Positions 26,316-34,381 of a stretch of 64,000 nt of DNA are shown here, piece by piece (position 1 is the first letter of the stretch; every line of letters begins with the position of its first letter). The notes below the pieces were generated by a model. It searched no databases, was not told where the DNA came from, and saw only the letters and a list, made by a program, of their open reading frames with translations. The stretch lies in contig NZ_CP017157.1 in NCBI RefSeq assembly GCF_001729485.1, positions 5,828,001 to 5,892,000 on the forward strand, written 5' to 3'. This stretch comes from Streptomyces lydicus (GTDB lineage: Bacteria; Actinomycetota; Actinomycetes; Streptomycetales; Streptomycetaceae). A program made the position numbers and the translations under genes.

Positions 26316-29186
26316 ATGAGGGAAAATTTCCGGCGAGAGGGTGACGGCCGCCGCGGCTCGTCCCCCTCCCACCGGCAGCGCCTTCGCTCCCTGCTGGACG
26401 TGCGCAGCGTCGCTGGCCAGGTGTTCGTGCTGCAGCTGGCCCTCGTGGTGCTGCTGGTCCTCGCAGCCGTACTCGCGCTGGTCTTCCAGGCGCAGAACGC
26501 GACGATGCGGGAGGCGCGGCAGCGCTCCGTCGTGGGGGCGGAGACCTTCGCGCACGCCCCGGGCACCCTCGCCGCCATGGAGTCCGCGCACCCCACCGCG
26601 CTGCTCCAGCCCCAGGCGGAGGCCGCCCGCAAGCGCTCCGGGCTCGACTACATCGTCGCGTTCCGCCCCGACGGCGTCCGCTGGACCCACCCCGACCCGC
26701 GTCTGATCGGCACGCGCGTGGTCCTCGGCAGCGTCAGGCCGGCCCTCCACGGAGAACGGTCCACCACCACCCTGAACTCGTCCCTCGGCCCCGCCGTGAA
26801 CACCGTGACCCCGGTCATCGGCCCCGACCACCACGTCGTCGGCCTGGTGTCCGCCGGCATCCGCCTGCAGAAGACCGGCGAGCTGATCGCCGGCCAGCTG
26901 CCGCTGCTGCTCGGCTCGGCCGCCGGGGTGCTGCTGCTGGCCGTGGCCGGCACCGCGCTGGTCAACCGCAGGCTGCGGCGGCAGACGCACGGCCTGGACC
27001 CGGCGGCGATGTACCGGATGTACGACCACCACCACGCGGTGCTGCACGCCGTCCGCGAGGGGGTGCTGATCGTCAGCAGTGACGGGCGGCTGCTCCTCGC
27101 CAACGACGAGGCCCGGCGGCTGCTCGAACTGCCCGCGGACGCGGAGCAGAACCGGCGCCCGATCGCCGACCTGGGTCTGGAGCCACGGCTGAGCGCGCTG
27201 CTGACCTCCGGGCGGGAGGCCACCGACGAGGTGCATCTGTCCGGCGACCGGCTGCTGGCGGTGAACGTCCGGCCCACCGCCCCCTACGGCGGCCCGGCGG
27301 GGAGCGCGGTGACCCTGCGGGACACCACCGAGCTGCAGGCGCTCACGGGCCGGGCGGAGGTCGCCCAGGAGCGGCTGCGGCTGATCCACGACGCGGGTCT
27401 GCGGATCGGCACCACGCTGGACGTGGGGCGGACCGCGGCGGAGCTGGCCGACGTCGCGGTCCCGCGGTTCGCCGACGTGGTCACCGTCGAGCTGCTGGAG
27501 CCGGTGCTGCGGGGCGACGAACCGGAGACCGCGACGACCGCCGACCTGCGGCGGATGGCGGTCCGGGGCGTCCCCCAGGAGTCGGCCATCTATCAGGTCG
27601 GCGACGTGATCAGGTTTGTGCCGGGCACCCCGATGGCCGTCGGCCTGGAGAGCCGCCGCCCGGTCTTCGTGGCCGACCTGCGCGGGTCGGACGCGTGGCG
27701 GCGGCAGGATCCGGAGGGCACCCAGCGGGTGCTGGACGCCCGGATGCGCTCGCTGATCGCCGTACCGCTCCAGGCGCGCGGCGTGGTGCTGGGACTGGCC
27801 AACTTCTGGCGGTCCGACCACTCCGACGACTTCGAGGAGGAGGACCTCTCCTTCGCCGAGGAGCTGACCGCACGCGCCGCGATCTCCATCGACAACGCCC
27901 GCCGCTACACCCGCGAACACACCACGGCGGTCACCCTGCAGCGCAGCCTGCTGCCGCAGGTCCTGCCCGAGCAGTCGGCGCTGGACGTGGCGCACCGCTA
28001 TCTGCCGGCCCAGGCCGGGGTCGGCGGCGACTGGTTCGACGTGATCCCGCTGCCCGGTGCCCGGGTCGCCCTGGCCGTCGGCGATGTCGTCGGACACGGT
28101 CTGCACGCCGCCGCCACCATGGGCCGGCTGCGTACCGCGGTGCACAACTTCTCCGCCCTCGACCTGCCGCCCGACGAGTTGCTGAGCCATCTGGACGAGC
28201 TGGTCAGCCACATCGACACGGACGAGGAACGGGCCGCCTCCAGAGCGGCCGGCGGCCGGGGCGAAGGCGCCGGGGAGACGGTCCGGCCGGGCATCGGCAG
28301 CGACACCGACGGGGTCCGCCCGGACGGCGGCCGTACCGGAATCACCGGCGCGACCTGCCTGTACGCCATCTACGAGCCGGTGGCGGGCCGGGTGACCCTG
28401 GCCAGGGCGGGCCACCCGGGACCGGCGGTGGTCGCCCCCGACGGCGGCGTCACCTTCCCCGAGGTGCCGGTCTCCCCTCCCCTGGGCCTGGGCGGCAGCG
28501 TCCCGGTGGAAACCGCGGAGCTCACGCTGCCCCAGGGCTCCCGGCTCGTGCTGTACACGAACGGACTCGTCGAGGACCGCAACCGCGACATCGGCACCGG
28601 CCTGGACCTGCTGCGCGCGGCGCTGGCCACCGGGGCGGACCGCACCCCCGAACAGACCTGTACGGCGGTCCTCGACGCGATGCTGTCCGAGCACCCCAGC
28701 GACGACATCGCCCTGCTGGTGGCCCGCACCCACCTGCTGGACCCCGCCCGGGTCGCCGAGTGGGAGGTCGCCTCCGACCCGGCGGCGGTCGCCCCCGTCC
28801 GGGCCGCCTGCCTGCGGACGCTGGAGTCCTGGGGCCTGGAGGCGCTGGAGTTCACCACCGAACTGATCCTCAGCGAGCTGATCACCAACGCCATCCGATA
28901 CGGCGCCCAGCCCATCCGCGTCCGCCTGCTCCACGACCGCGCCCTGATCTGCGAGGTCTCCGACGGCACCAGCGCCTCCCCGCATCTGCGACGGGCCGCC
29001 ACCACCGACGAGGGCGGCCGCGGACTGTTCCTCGTGGCCCAGTTCGCCCAGCGCTGGGGCACCCGGTACACGCCCGGCGGCAAGGTCATCTGGACCGAGC
29101 AGACCCTCGACGAGGGCCGGCGGGAACGGGGCCCGGACGCGGCCGAGGACATCCTCGACCAGTGGGACGACGTCCCGGCGCTCTGA
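26316..29186 (+). CDS. membrane sensor SpoIIE-type protein with PAS, GAF, HATPase (paralogue 2, D-to-N in phosphatase motif)
   Basis: A 956-residue paralogue of the 16324-19104 protein with the same order: two membrane segments around a sensor domain, PAS, GAF, SpoIIE/PP2C, HATPase_c. The phosphatase keeps GVGGDWFDVIPL, GDVVGHGLHAA and SDDIALLVAR, but the normally invariant LYTDG reads LYTNG, with Asn749 (AAC, 28560-28562) in place of a metal-binding Asp. It also carries a ~35-residue polar insert after SHIDTDEE. The HATPase N-box (ELILSELITNAIRY) is intact. It could thus be a weakened phosphatase or mainly a kinase or scaffold. I start at ATG 26316 by alignment with the paralogue; the frame is open further upstream. 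Confidence 0.9.
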   Translation: MRENFRREGDGRRGSSPSHRQRLRSLLDVRSVAGQVFVLQLALVVLLVLAAVLALVFQAQNATMREARQRSVVGAETFAHAPGTLAAMESAHPTALLQPQAEAARKRSGLDYIVAFRPDGVRWTHPDPRLIGTRVVLGSVRPALHGERSTTTLNSSLGPAVNTVTPVIGPDHHVVGLVSAGIRLQKTGELIAGQLPLLLGSAAGVLLLAVAGTALVNRRLRRQTHGLDPAAMYRMYDHHHAVLHAVREGVLIVSSDGRLLLANDEARRLLELPADAEQNRRPIADLGLEPRLSALLTSGREATDEVHLSGDRLLAVNVRPTAPYGGPAGSAVTLRDTTELQALTGRAEVAQERLRLIHDAGLRIGTTLDVGRTAAELADVAVPRFADVVTVELLEPVLRGDEPETATTADLRRMAVRGVPQESAIYQVGDVIRFVPGTPMAVGLESRRPVFVADLRGSDAWRRQDPEGTQRVLDARMRSLIAVPLQARGVVLGLANFWRSDHSDDFEEEDLSFAEELTARAAISIDNARRYTREHTTAVTLQRSLLPQVLPEQSALDVAHRYLPAQAGVGGDWFDVIPLPGARVALAVGDVVGHGLHAAATMGRLRTAVHNFSALDLPPDELLSHLDELVSHIDTDEERAASRAAGGRGEGAGETVRPGIGSDTDGVRPDGGRTGITGATCLYAIYEPVAGRVTLARAGHPGPAVVAPDGGVTFPEVPVSPPLGLGGSVPVETAELTLPQGSRLVLYTNGLVEDRNRDIGTGLDLLRAALATGADRTPEQTCTAVLDAMLSEHPSDDIALLVARTHLLDPARVAEWEVASDPAAVAPVRAACLRTLESWGLEALEFTTELILSELITNAIRYGAQPIRVRLLHDRALICEVSDGTSASPHLRRAATTDEGGRGLFLVAQFAQRWGTRYTPGGKVIWTEQTLDEGRRERGPDAAEDILDQWDDVPAL

Positions 29187-29224
29187 GGCCACGGAGCGCA
29201 CGGGCATATGCGTACAGCGTATGT

Positions 29225-29253
29225 TTGACCCGTCGAAGCGCCCTGCCTACGCT
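29225..29253 (+). promoter_or_regulatory. consensus vegetative promoter for the Gly-rich secreted protein
   Basis: TTGACC (29225-29230), a 17-base spacer, then TACGCT (29248-29253) is a near-ideal HrdB-type promoter. The start site would be near 29260, leaving a ~210-base leader. Just upstream, CATATGC and GCGTATG form an imperfect inverted repeat that overlaps the -35 edge. Confidence 0.7.
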
Positions 29254-29259
29254 CGAATT

Positions 29260-29469
29260 GGCGACTTCTTGAGAGCTCACCAGTCACTCCTTGAGAGCGC
29301 ACCGCTCAGGGAGTCCGCTCTGATGTCAGTGAGCAGGTCGGAGCCCTGCGAACCCGCCCCACCGTTGTGCCGGGGCCTCACGCGTTGCCGGTGCCGGGTG
29401 GTGCGGCCAGGAGTTCCCCATCGATACGCCGAGCAATCGGCGACGCACCAGCCCCGAAAGGGGATGACC
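29260..29469 (+). promoter_or_regulatory. structured 5' leader with two GNRA-loop hairpins, the last masking the ribosome site
   Basis: The leader begins with two copies of CTTGAGAGCKCACC (29268-29281 and 29290-29303). A GC-rich middle follows, in which CCACC and GGTGG segments can pair. Two perfect hairpins end it: CGCCGA-GCAA-TCGGCG (29427-29442) and CCCC-GAAA-GGGG (29452-29463). The second uses the Shine-Dalgarno GGGG itself, six bases before ATG 29470. This is the layout of a translation-controlling RNA element. I could not match it to a known riboswitch class by eye. Confidence 0.5.
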
Positions 29470-29808
29470 ATGCGCACGAAGATCAGGACCCGTCGCGCCA
29501 TCGCAGCACTGTGCGCGGTGCCCTTCCTCGTCCTGGCCGGCGCCGGCACCGCGAGTGCCGTTTCCGACGCCGCACCCTCCCTCGCCCAGACCCGCGTCTG
29601 CGACTCCTGGGACTGGGGCTTTGACTGCCACCACGGCGGCCACGGCTACGGGTTCGGCGACGGCGGATACGGATTCGGCGGCGGCTACGGATTCGGCGGA
29701 TACGGATTCGGCGGCGGATTCGGCGACGGCGGCCACGGCTACGGCGGCGGCTACGGCGGCGGCTTCGGTGGCGGCTACGGCGGCGGCTACGGCGGAGGCC
29801 GCGGCTGA
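29470..29808 (+). CDS. secreted Gly/Tyr/Phe-rich low-complexity protein
   Basis: A 112-residue precursor. The signal peptide has a basic start (MRTKIRTRR), a hydrophobic core (AIAALCAVPFLVLAGAGT) and a likely cut after ASA, near residue 30. The mature part opens with a short segment bearing two Cys and a Trp pair (RVCDSWDWGFDCHHGGHGYG), then about 50 residues of GGYGFG, GDGG and GGGYGG repeats ending GGGRG. Such sequences in other organisms form adhesive, structural or phase-separating materials; here that is inference. The start is ATG 29470, since ATG 29464 would touch the ribosome site. The gene has its own promoter, leader and terminator. I know of no named family. Confidence 0.8.
   Translation: MRTKIRTRRAIAALCAVPFLVLAGAGTASAVSDAAPSLAQTRVCDSWDWGFDCHHGGHGYGFGDGGYGFGGGYGFGGYGFGGGFGDGGHGYGGGYGGGFGGGYGGGYGGGRG
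29629..29805 (+). repeat. Gly-rich coding repeats (GGYGFG / GGGYGG)
   Basis: Tandem variants of GGCGGATACGGATTC and GGCGGCTACGGC fill the 3' half of the small secreted-protein gene. Units drift between 9 and 15 bp, so length variation between strains is likely. Confidence 0.85.
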
Positions 29809-29851
29809 CTGTCCTCGCCACACCACGAAAACCGTCAACAACCCTCGATCA

Positions 29852-29883
29852 AAGGGGACCGGCCCGAACGGGCGGGTCCCCTT
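29852..29883 (+). terminator. terminator of the Gly-rich protein gene
   Basis: AAGGGGACC pairs with GGTCCCCTT around an inner GCCCG/GGGC hairpin, 43 bases after the stop. The arms are symmetrical, so it could also act leftward. Confidence 0.8.
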
Positions 29884-29999
29884 GCCCGGCCGCCACAACC
29901 GCCACGGTTACCGCGGAACTCCTCCCCGACCGGCCGCCGATCACGCAGACTCGGCACAGCGTGTTCAGCACTCGCCGGCCCACGACAGGAGTCCCCCGG

Positions 30000-30320
30000 A
30001 TGACCGAAACCCATCAGAACCCCGCCACCGCACAGACGCTGTACCGCGCGGCGGCCTTCGTCCGTGGCGGTCGCTGGCACCTCGAGGTCACCAGCCTCGA
30101 CAGCGAACCCGACACCGGCGACACCGAGGCGCTGCTGGTGACCCTGTGGCCGGTCGACGGCACACCCGAGGGGAACGGCTTCCCCGCCGACGCGCTCCAC
30201 GAGCAGCTGCGCGAGAACGGCTTCGCCCCGGCCGACCCCGCACGGGGCGACGCCGGCTGGACCCCCGCCGGCGATCAGCGTTACACGGCCCGCTGCCGTC
30301 CGGCGGACGAGCCCGCCTGA
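30000..30320 (+). CDS. small hypothetical protein
   Basis: A 106-residue soluble, acidic protein without signal or membrane segments. A strand-like core, TLYRAAAFVRGGRWHLEVTS, is followed by ALLVTLWPVDGTPEGN and an alpha-helical ADALHEQLRENGF. I do not recognise a family. The start is ATG 30000; the frame opens earlier at 29961 but that region reads like a promoter leader. It is monocistronic, with the DoxX-like gene 113 bp downstream. Confidence 0.65.
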   Translation: MTETHQNPATAQTLYRAAAFVRGGRWHLEVTSLDSEPDTGDTEALLVTLWPVDGTPEGNGFPADALHEQLRENGFAPADPARGDAGWTPAGDQRYTARCRPADEPA

Positions 30321-30433
30321 GCCGTTGTCCGGCCCCTCGCCACTCCGGTCCGGTGGTTCGCCCAGCCCGCGCCGATCGGACGGGCCGGCCCTAGGCTCGG
30401 TGAGGGGGCCGACGACGCCCACGGGAGGCTCCG

Positions 30434-30922
30434 ATGGTGCTGCTGCCCGACGCTCGTGACGTGGCTCCGCGGCTGGTCACGGGCGCGTTCATCCTCAATT
30501 CCGGGCTGGAGATGCTGCGCGCGGACGAGGCGACCGCCGAGACCGTGCACGGCATGGCGACCGCGGCGTACCCGTTCCTGCGGCAGCTGCCCGCCGAGCG
30601 GTTCACCCGGCTGCTGGCGTGCTCGGAGGTCGCGGTCGGCGGTGCGCTGCTGGCCCCGTTCGTGCCGACCCGTTTGGCCGGGCTGGCGCTGACCGGCTTC
30701 TCCGGCGGTCTGGTCGGCCTGTATCTGCGGCTCCCGGGGATGCGCCGGTCCGGCAGTCTGCGGCCGACCCCGGAGGGCATGGCACTGGCCAAGGACGCCT
30801 GGATGCTGGGCATCGGGCTGGGTTTCCTGACCGCGCCGTGCCGGCGACGGGCGGCGGCCCGCTCCAGGCGGGCGGCGCACCGGCGTCACGGCCGCTGCCA
30901 CTGCCATTGCCACTTCCGCTGA
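30434..30922 (+). CDS. DoxX-like small membrane protein with Cys/His tail
   Basis: A 162-residue protein with four hydrophobic segments: VAPRLVTGAFILNSGLEML, FTRLLACSEVAVGGALLAPF, LAGLALTGFSGGLVGLYLRL and DAWMLGIGLGFLTAP. This layout fits the DoxX/DoxD group. The C-terminus is Arg-rich and ends RCHCHCHFR, an alternating Cys-His string that could hold a metal ion. The start is ATG 30434 with GGGAGG upstream. Function is unknown; the tail is the only unusual trait. Confidence 0.72.
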   Translation: MVLLPDARDVAPRLVTGAFILNSGLEMLRADEATAETVHGMATAAYPFLRQLPAERFTRLLACSEVAVGGALLAPFVPTRLAGLALTGFSGGLVGLYLRLPGMRRSGSLRPTPEGMALAKDAWMLGIGLGFLTAPCRRRAAARSRRAAHRRHGRCHCHCHFR

Positions 30923-30980
30923 GGGCGGCTCCCGGGCCTCTCGGGTGCCCCTGGGTGCCCGGGTCCGCCCGGTCCGGCCG

Positions 30981-31460
30981 TCAGCTCGTCCGGCGGCGCC
31001 GCAGGCTCCGTACGGCAGCGGCACAGCCCGCGCCGGCGGCGCCCGCGAGCAGCAGCACCAGCAGGCCGGTGCGGTCCGGCTGCTGGAAGGCCAGGTCCGA
31101 GCGCTGGTGGAGCACGAAGCCGTCGTAGAACATCCAGGACACCAGGGCCACCACGGGCATCGTCAGCGGCCTGGCCAGCGCGGACACCAGCAGCGTGAGC
31201 AGGGCGAAGACGCCGAGGGCGACGGCGAGGGTAACGGTGGCGTGCGCGGTGCGGCCGGTCAGCAGCAGGACGGTGGCCAGCAGGGCGGCGGCGACGGCGC
31301 CGAGCGGTACGGCCAGGTCGCGGGCCAGGGTGCGGCCGTGCGCCGCCGTCCGGCGCGCGGTGCGCGGCCGGGGCAGCGCCCGCGGGGGCGGGGTGCCGGG
31401 CCGTGGGACCCGGGGGCTGTGCGGGCGGTGGACGGGCGACGGGGGATGGAAGACGGCCAT
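30981..31460 (-). CDS. small membrane protein, DUF4118/KdpD-like transmembrane region
   Basis: A 159-residue protein. A Pro/Arg-rich cytosolic stretch of about 55 residues is followed by four hydrophobic segments that resemble the four-helix transmembrane block of KdpD-type sensors, but no kinase domain is attached. The start ATG 31460 has AGGAGG in ideal position; the frame continues upstream without support. It is divergent from an APC permease related in layout to potassium importers, so a link to potassium sensing is possible but not shown. Confidence 0.65.
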   Translation of the reverse strand: MAVFHPPSPVHRPHSPRVPRPGTPPPRALPRPRTARRTAAHGRTLARDLAVPLGAVAAALLATVLLLTGRTAHATVTLAVALGVFALLTLLVSALARPLTMPVVALVSWMFYDGFVLHQRSDLAFQQPDRTGLLVLLLAGAAGAGCAAAVRSLRRRRTS

Positions 31461-31594
31461 GGGAGCACCTCCTGCCGTGGGGCCCGGCGACTCGGGCCCT
31501 ACGGTCAGGCTGCGCGTCACGGACCGGGGCGGGAGCGTTCCGTTGGTGTCCTTGACGCCGTCCGTACGGAGCGGCGGCACAAACTGATGCGGCC

Positions 31595-31622
31595 TTGACG
31601 CTGCCGTGACTGGCATTGACGC
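31595..31622 (+). promoter_or_regulatory. paired TTGACGC direct repeats
   Basis: TTGACGC occurs at 31595-31601 and 31616-31622, exactly 21 bp apart (two helical turns). They lie between two divergent genes, the pattern expected for a response-regulator dimer site. Either copy could also serve as a -35. Confidence 0.4.
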
Positions 31623-31741
31623 ATTCTTAACGCGCAGTGTGTCGCCGGGTGCGGGGTGGGCCGTGGCCGGACGTCCGCGGTGATGCATACTCGCTGCTCG
31701 TTGCTCGAACCGACGACCGACTAACGGCAGGACACACCGGC

Positions 31742-33712
31742 ATGACCACCCCCACGCAGGCGGACCCCGCGCCTGCCGCGCTCCCCTCCCAACGATGGCG
31801 CGGCTGGCTGCTGGACGGACTGAGCAGTCAGTCCGCCCGCCACCCCGGCCCGCACGGCACTCCGCCGGCCGAGCACAAGGGGCACACCTGGTGGCGCGTC
31901 ATGTGCCTCACGGGTGTCGACTACTTCTCGACGCTCGGCTACCAGCCGGGCATCGCCGCGCTGGCCGCCGGTCTGCTCTCGCCGTTCGCCACCCTCGTCC
32001 TGATCGCGCTGACCCTGCTCGGCGCCCTGCCCGTCTACCGCAGGGTGGCCAAGGAGAGCCCGAACGGCGAGGGTTCGATCGCCATGCTGGAGCGGCTGCT
32101 GCCCTGGTGGGCGGGGAAGCTGCTGGTCCTGGTGCTGCTGGGGTTCGCCGCCACCGACTTCGTGATCACCATGACACTGTCGGCCGCCGACGCCTCGGCG
32201 CACGTGGTGGAGAACCCGTTCGCCCCGGCCGCGCTGCACGGCGCGAACCTGTGGATCACCTTGCTGCTGCTGGCCGCCCTCGGCGCGGTCTTCCTCAAGG
32301 GCTTCCGTGAGGCGATCGGCATCGCCGTCGGCCTCGTGGGGGTCTATCTGGTGCTCAACGTCGTGGTGCTGGCCACCTCGGCCTGGCAGGTGCTCGCACA
32401 CCCGGTCGTGGTCGGCGACTGGTGGGGGGCGATGACCGCCGCGCACTCCTCGCCGCTGGCGATCGTCGGGGTGGCGCTGCTGGTCTTCCCCAAGCTGGCC
32501 CTGGGCATGTCCGGATTCGAGACCGGTGTCGCGGTGATGCCGCAGGTGCGGGGCGAGGCGACCGACACGGACGCCGCGCCGGCCGGCCGGATCCGCGGCA
32601 CGCGGCGGCTGCTGACCACCGCGGCGCTGATCATGAGCTGCTTCCTGCTGCTGTCGAGCCTGGCCACCACCCTGCTGATCCCGCAGAAGGAGTTCGAGAC
32701 GGGCGGCTCGGCCAACGGCCGTGCACTGGCCTATCTGGCGCACGAGCACCTGGGCGAGGCATTCGGCACCGTCTACGACATCTCCACCATCGCGATCCTC
32801 TGGTTCGCCGGCGCCTCGGCGATGGCCGGCCTGCTGAACCTCGTACCGCGGTACCTGCCGCGCTACGGCATGGCCCCGGAGTGGACCCGTGCGGTGCGTC
32901 CGCTGGTACTGATCTTCCTGGCCATCGCGTTCGGCATCACCGTCTTCTTCAACGCCAGCGTCGACGAGCAGAGCGGGGCGTACGCGACGGGTGTGCTGGT
33001 ACTGATGCTCTCGGCGTCCTTTGCCTCCACCGTGGCGGCCCGTCACCGGCGCCACCGCGCGGCCGCCGTCGGCTTCGGCGCGATCACCCTGGTCTTCGGC
33101 TACACCCTGGTCGCCAACGCCATCGAACGGCCGGACGGCCTCAAGATCGCGCTGCTGTTCATCCTCGGCATGCTGCTGACCTCGTTCGCCTCCCGCGTCC
33201 ACCGTGCCTTCGAACTGCGCGCCGTGGAGGTCGAGTTCGACGAGACCGCCGGGCGGCTGATCGACGCCGCGATGGCGGCCGGGCCGCTGCGGGTGATCGC
33301 CAACGAACCCGACGAGCGGGACGCGGCGGAGTACCGGGAGAAGGAGTACAGCCAGCGCGAGGAGACCCACATACCCGACGGACGGCCGGTGCTCTTCCTG
33401 GAGGTGACGGTCACCGACTCCTCGGACTTCACCGCGAACCTGCACGTCAAGGGCGAGGAGCGGTACGGGACGCAGATCCTGCGGGTGGAGGGTGCCGGCG
33501 TGGCCAACACCATCGCCGCGGTGCTGATGCAGCTGCGCGAGCGCACCGGCCAGGTCCCGCACGCGTACTTCAACTGGACCGAGGGCCACCCGCTCAGCCA
33601 TCTGCTGCGCTTCCTGGTGTTCGGCGACGGCGAGGTCGCGCCGGTCACCCGGGAGGTACTGCGGCGCGCCGAGCCCGATCCGGCCCGCCGGCCGCGGGTG
33701 CACGTCGGCTGA
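31742..33712 (+). CDS. APC superfamily permease (amino acid or potassium, KimA-like layout)
   Basis: A 656-residue transporter. About 12 membrane segments occupy residues 50-510; the first carries [20 protein letters not shown], similar in position to the substrate-binding unwound helix of KimA/APC permeases, and [19 protein letters not shown] follows as the conserved APC signature loop. A soluble C-terminal domain of ~140 residues includes [20 protein letters not shown]. The start ATG 31742 has AGGA nine bases upstream. Its partner across the promoter is a KdpD-like membrane fragment. Potassium import is attractive but amino acid transport is equally compatible. Confidence 0.85.
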   Translation: MTTPTQADPAPAALPSQRWRGWLLDGLSSQSARHPGPHGTPPAEHKGHTWWRVMCLTGVDYFSTLGYQPGIAALAAGLLSPFATLVLIALTLLGALPVYRRVAKESPNGEGSIAMLERLLPWWAGKLLVLVLLGFAATDFVITMTLSAADASAHVVENPFAPAALHGANLWITLLLLAALGAVFLKGFREAIGIAVGLVGVYLVLNVVVLATSAWQVLAHPVVVGDWWGAMTAAHSSPLAIVGVALLVFPKLALGMSGFETGVAVMPQVRGEATDTDAAPAGRIRGTRRLLTTAALIMSCFLLLSSLATTLLIPQKEFETGGSANGRALAYLAHEHLGEAFGTVYDISTIAILWFAGASAMAGLLNLVPRYLPRYGMAPEWTRAVRPLVLIFLAIAFGITVFFNASVDEQSGAYATGVLVLMLSASFASTVAARHRRHRAAAVGFGAITLVFGYTLVANAIERPDGLKIALLFILGMLLTSFASRVHRAFELRAVEVEFDETAGRLIDAAMAAGPLRVIANEPDERDAAEYREKEYSQREETHIPDGRPVLFLEVTVTDSSDFTANLHVKGEERYGTQILRVEGAGVANTIAAVLMQLRERTGQVPHAYFNWTEGHPLSHLLRFLVFGDGEVAPVTREVLRRAEPDPARRPRVHVG

Positions 33713-33853
33713 CGTACGGGGCGCCGCGGACGTCAGCCGACGTCCGGGGCGCCCGACGTCCGGGGCGCCGCGCAGCAGCCGCCCCGGCTGCGGGCGGCGG
33801 CCCGCCGCCACCGCCACCCCGCCTCTCCAGCCGCCCTGCCTCTCCACCAGACC

Positions 33854-33880
33854 CGCCCACCCCCCGAAGGGGGGTGGGCG
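33854..33880. terminator. strong bidirectional terminator
   Basis: CGCCCACCCCCC (33854-33865) pairs perfectly with GGGGGGTGGGCG (33869-33880) around GAA. It lies between the APC permease and a convergent small membrane gene. Upstream, GACGTCCGGGGCGCC-type direct repeats fill 33729-33770. Confidence 0.85.
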
Positions 33881-34012
33881 GTGGGGAAAAATGCTGGGAA
33901 AAACGCTGGGGAAAAAACCAGGGGCAGGAGCAAGGCAGAAAGCAGGGCGGCAGAAGGACCGAAAGCAAGGGCAAAACCAGGGGCAGAAGCGGGGGAAACA
34001 GGCCCACGTACC
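33881..34012. other. strand-asymmetric purine-rich tract
   Basis: About 130 bases of the plus strand are mostly A and G (blocks such as GCTGGGAAAAACGCTGGGG and GGGGCAGGAGCAAGGCAGA), with few C or T. It lies just past the terminator at 33854 and before the stop of the small membrane gene at 34020. No credible gene is encoded on either strand. Confidence 0.6.
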
Positions 34013-34019
34013 GGCGGCA

Positions 34020-34241
34020 TCAGTTCCGGCGGCCGGCCGCCTTCGCGCGGGTGTGGGACCAGCCGCTCAGCAGGACCCCGACGGCCACCAGTGCCGCGTG
34101 GGCGGCCAGGGTGGTCCCGAATCCCCCGCCGAGCCAGCCCAGCAGCCCGGTGTTTCCGTGGTCGAAGAGCAGCCGGATCGCCCCCTGGGCGAAGACCACC
34201 GTCACGGCCGCACCGATGATCTGCAGGACGTCGTACTTCAT
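34020..34241 (-). CDS. small two-helix membrane protein
   Basis: A 73-residue protein with two hydrophobic segments, VLQIIGAAVTVVFAQGAIRLLF and LAAHAALVAVGVLLSGW, and a basic C-terminus. The start ATG 34241 follows GAGAGGAC. Many Streptomyces encode such proteins; I cannot name the family. It is divergent from the zinc-finger TetR gene, so co-regulation is possible. Confidence 0.65.
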   Translation of the reverse strand: MKYDVLQIIGAAVTVVFAQGAIRLLFDHGNTGLLGWLGGGFGTTLAAHAALVAVGVLLSGWSHTRAKAAGRRN

Positions 34242-34381
34242 GGTCCCGAAGTCCTCTCGAAGAGTTCCGTCGTCCCCCCATCGGGACGTTACGAACGTAT
34301 CATTGAGTGAGGGGCGGAACTCCCGTTAATTCAAAGGGAATCTCGCTTTACGTCACACAATTTGAGGGGCCGCGGGGAGAA

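Noticed and set aside
29260..29469. Possible ydaO (cyclic-di-AMP) riboswitch
   Set aside because: The leader is structured, but I could not find the conserved core of that class, so I left it as an unknown element.
33645..34007. 120-codon minus-strand frame rich in Pro, Leu and Phe
   Set aside because: It only reflects the purine-rich tract and terminator read on the other strand; no ribosome site.
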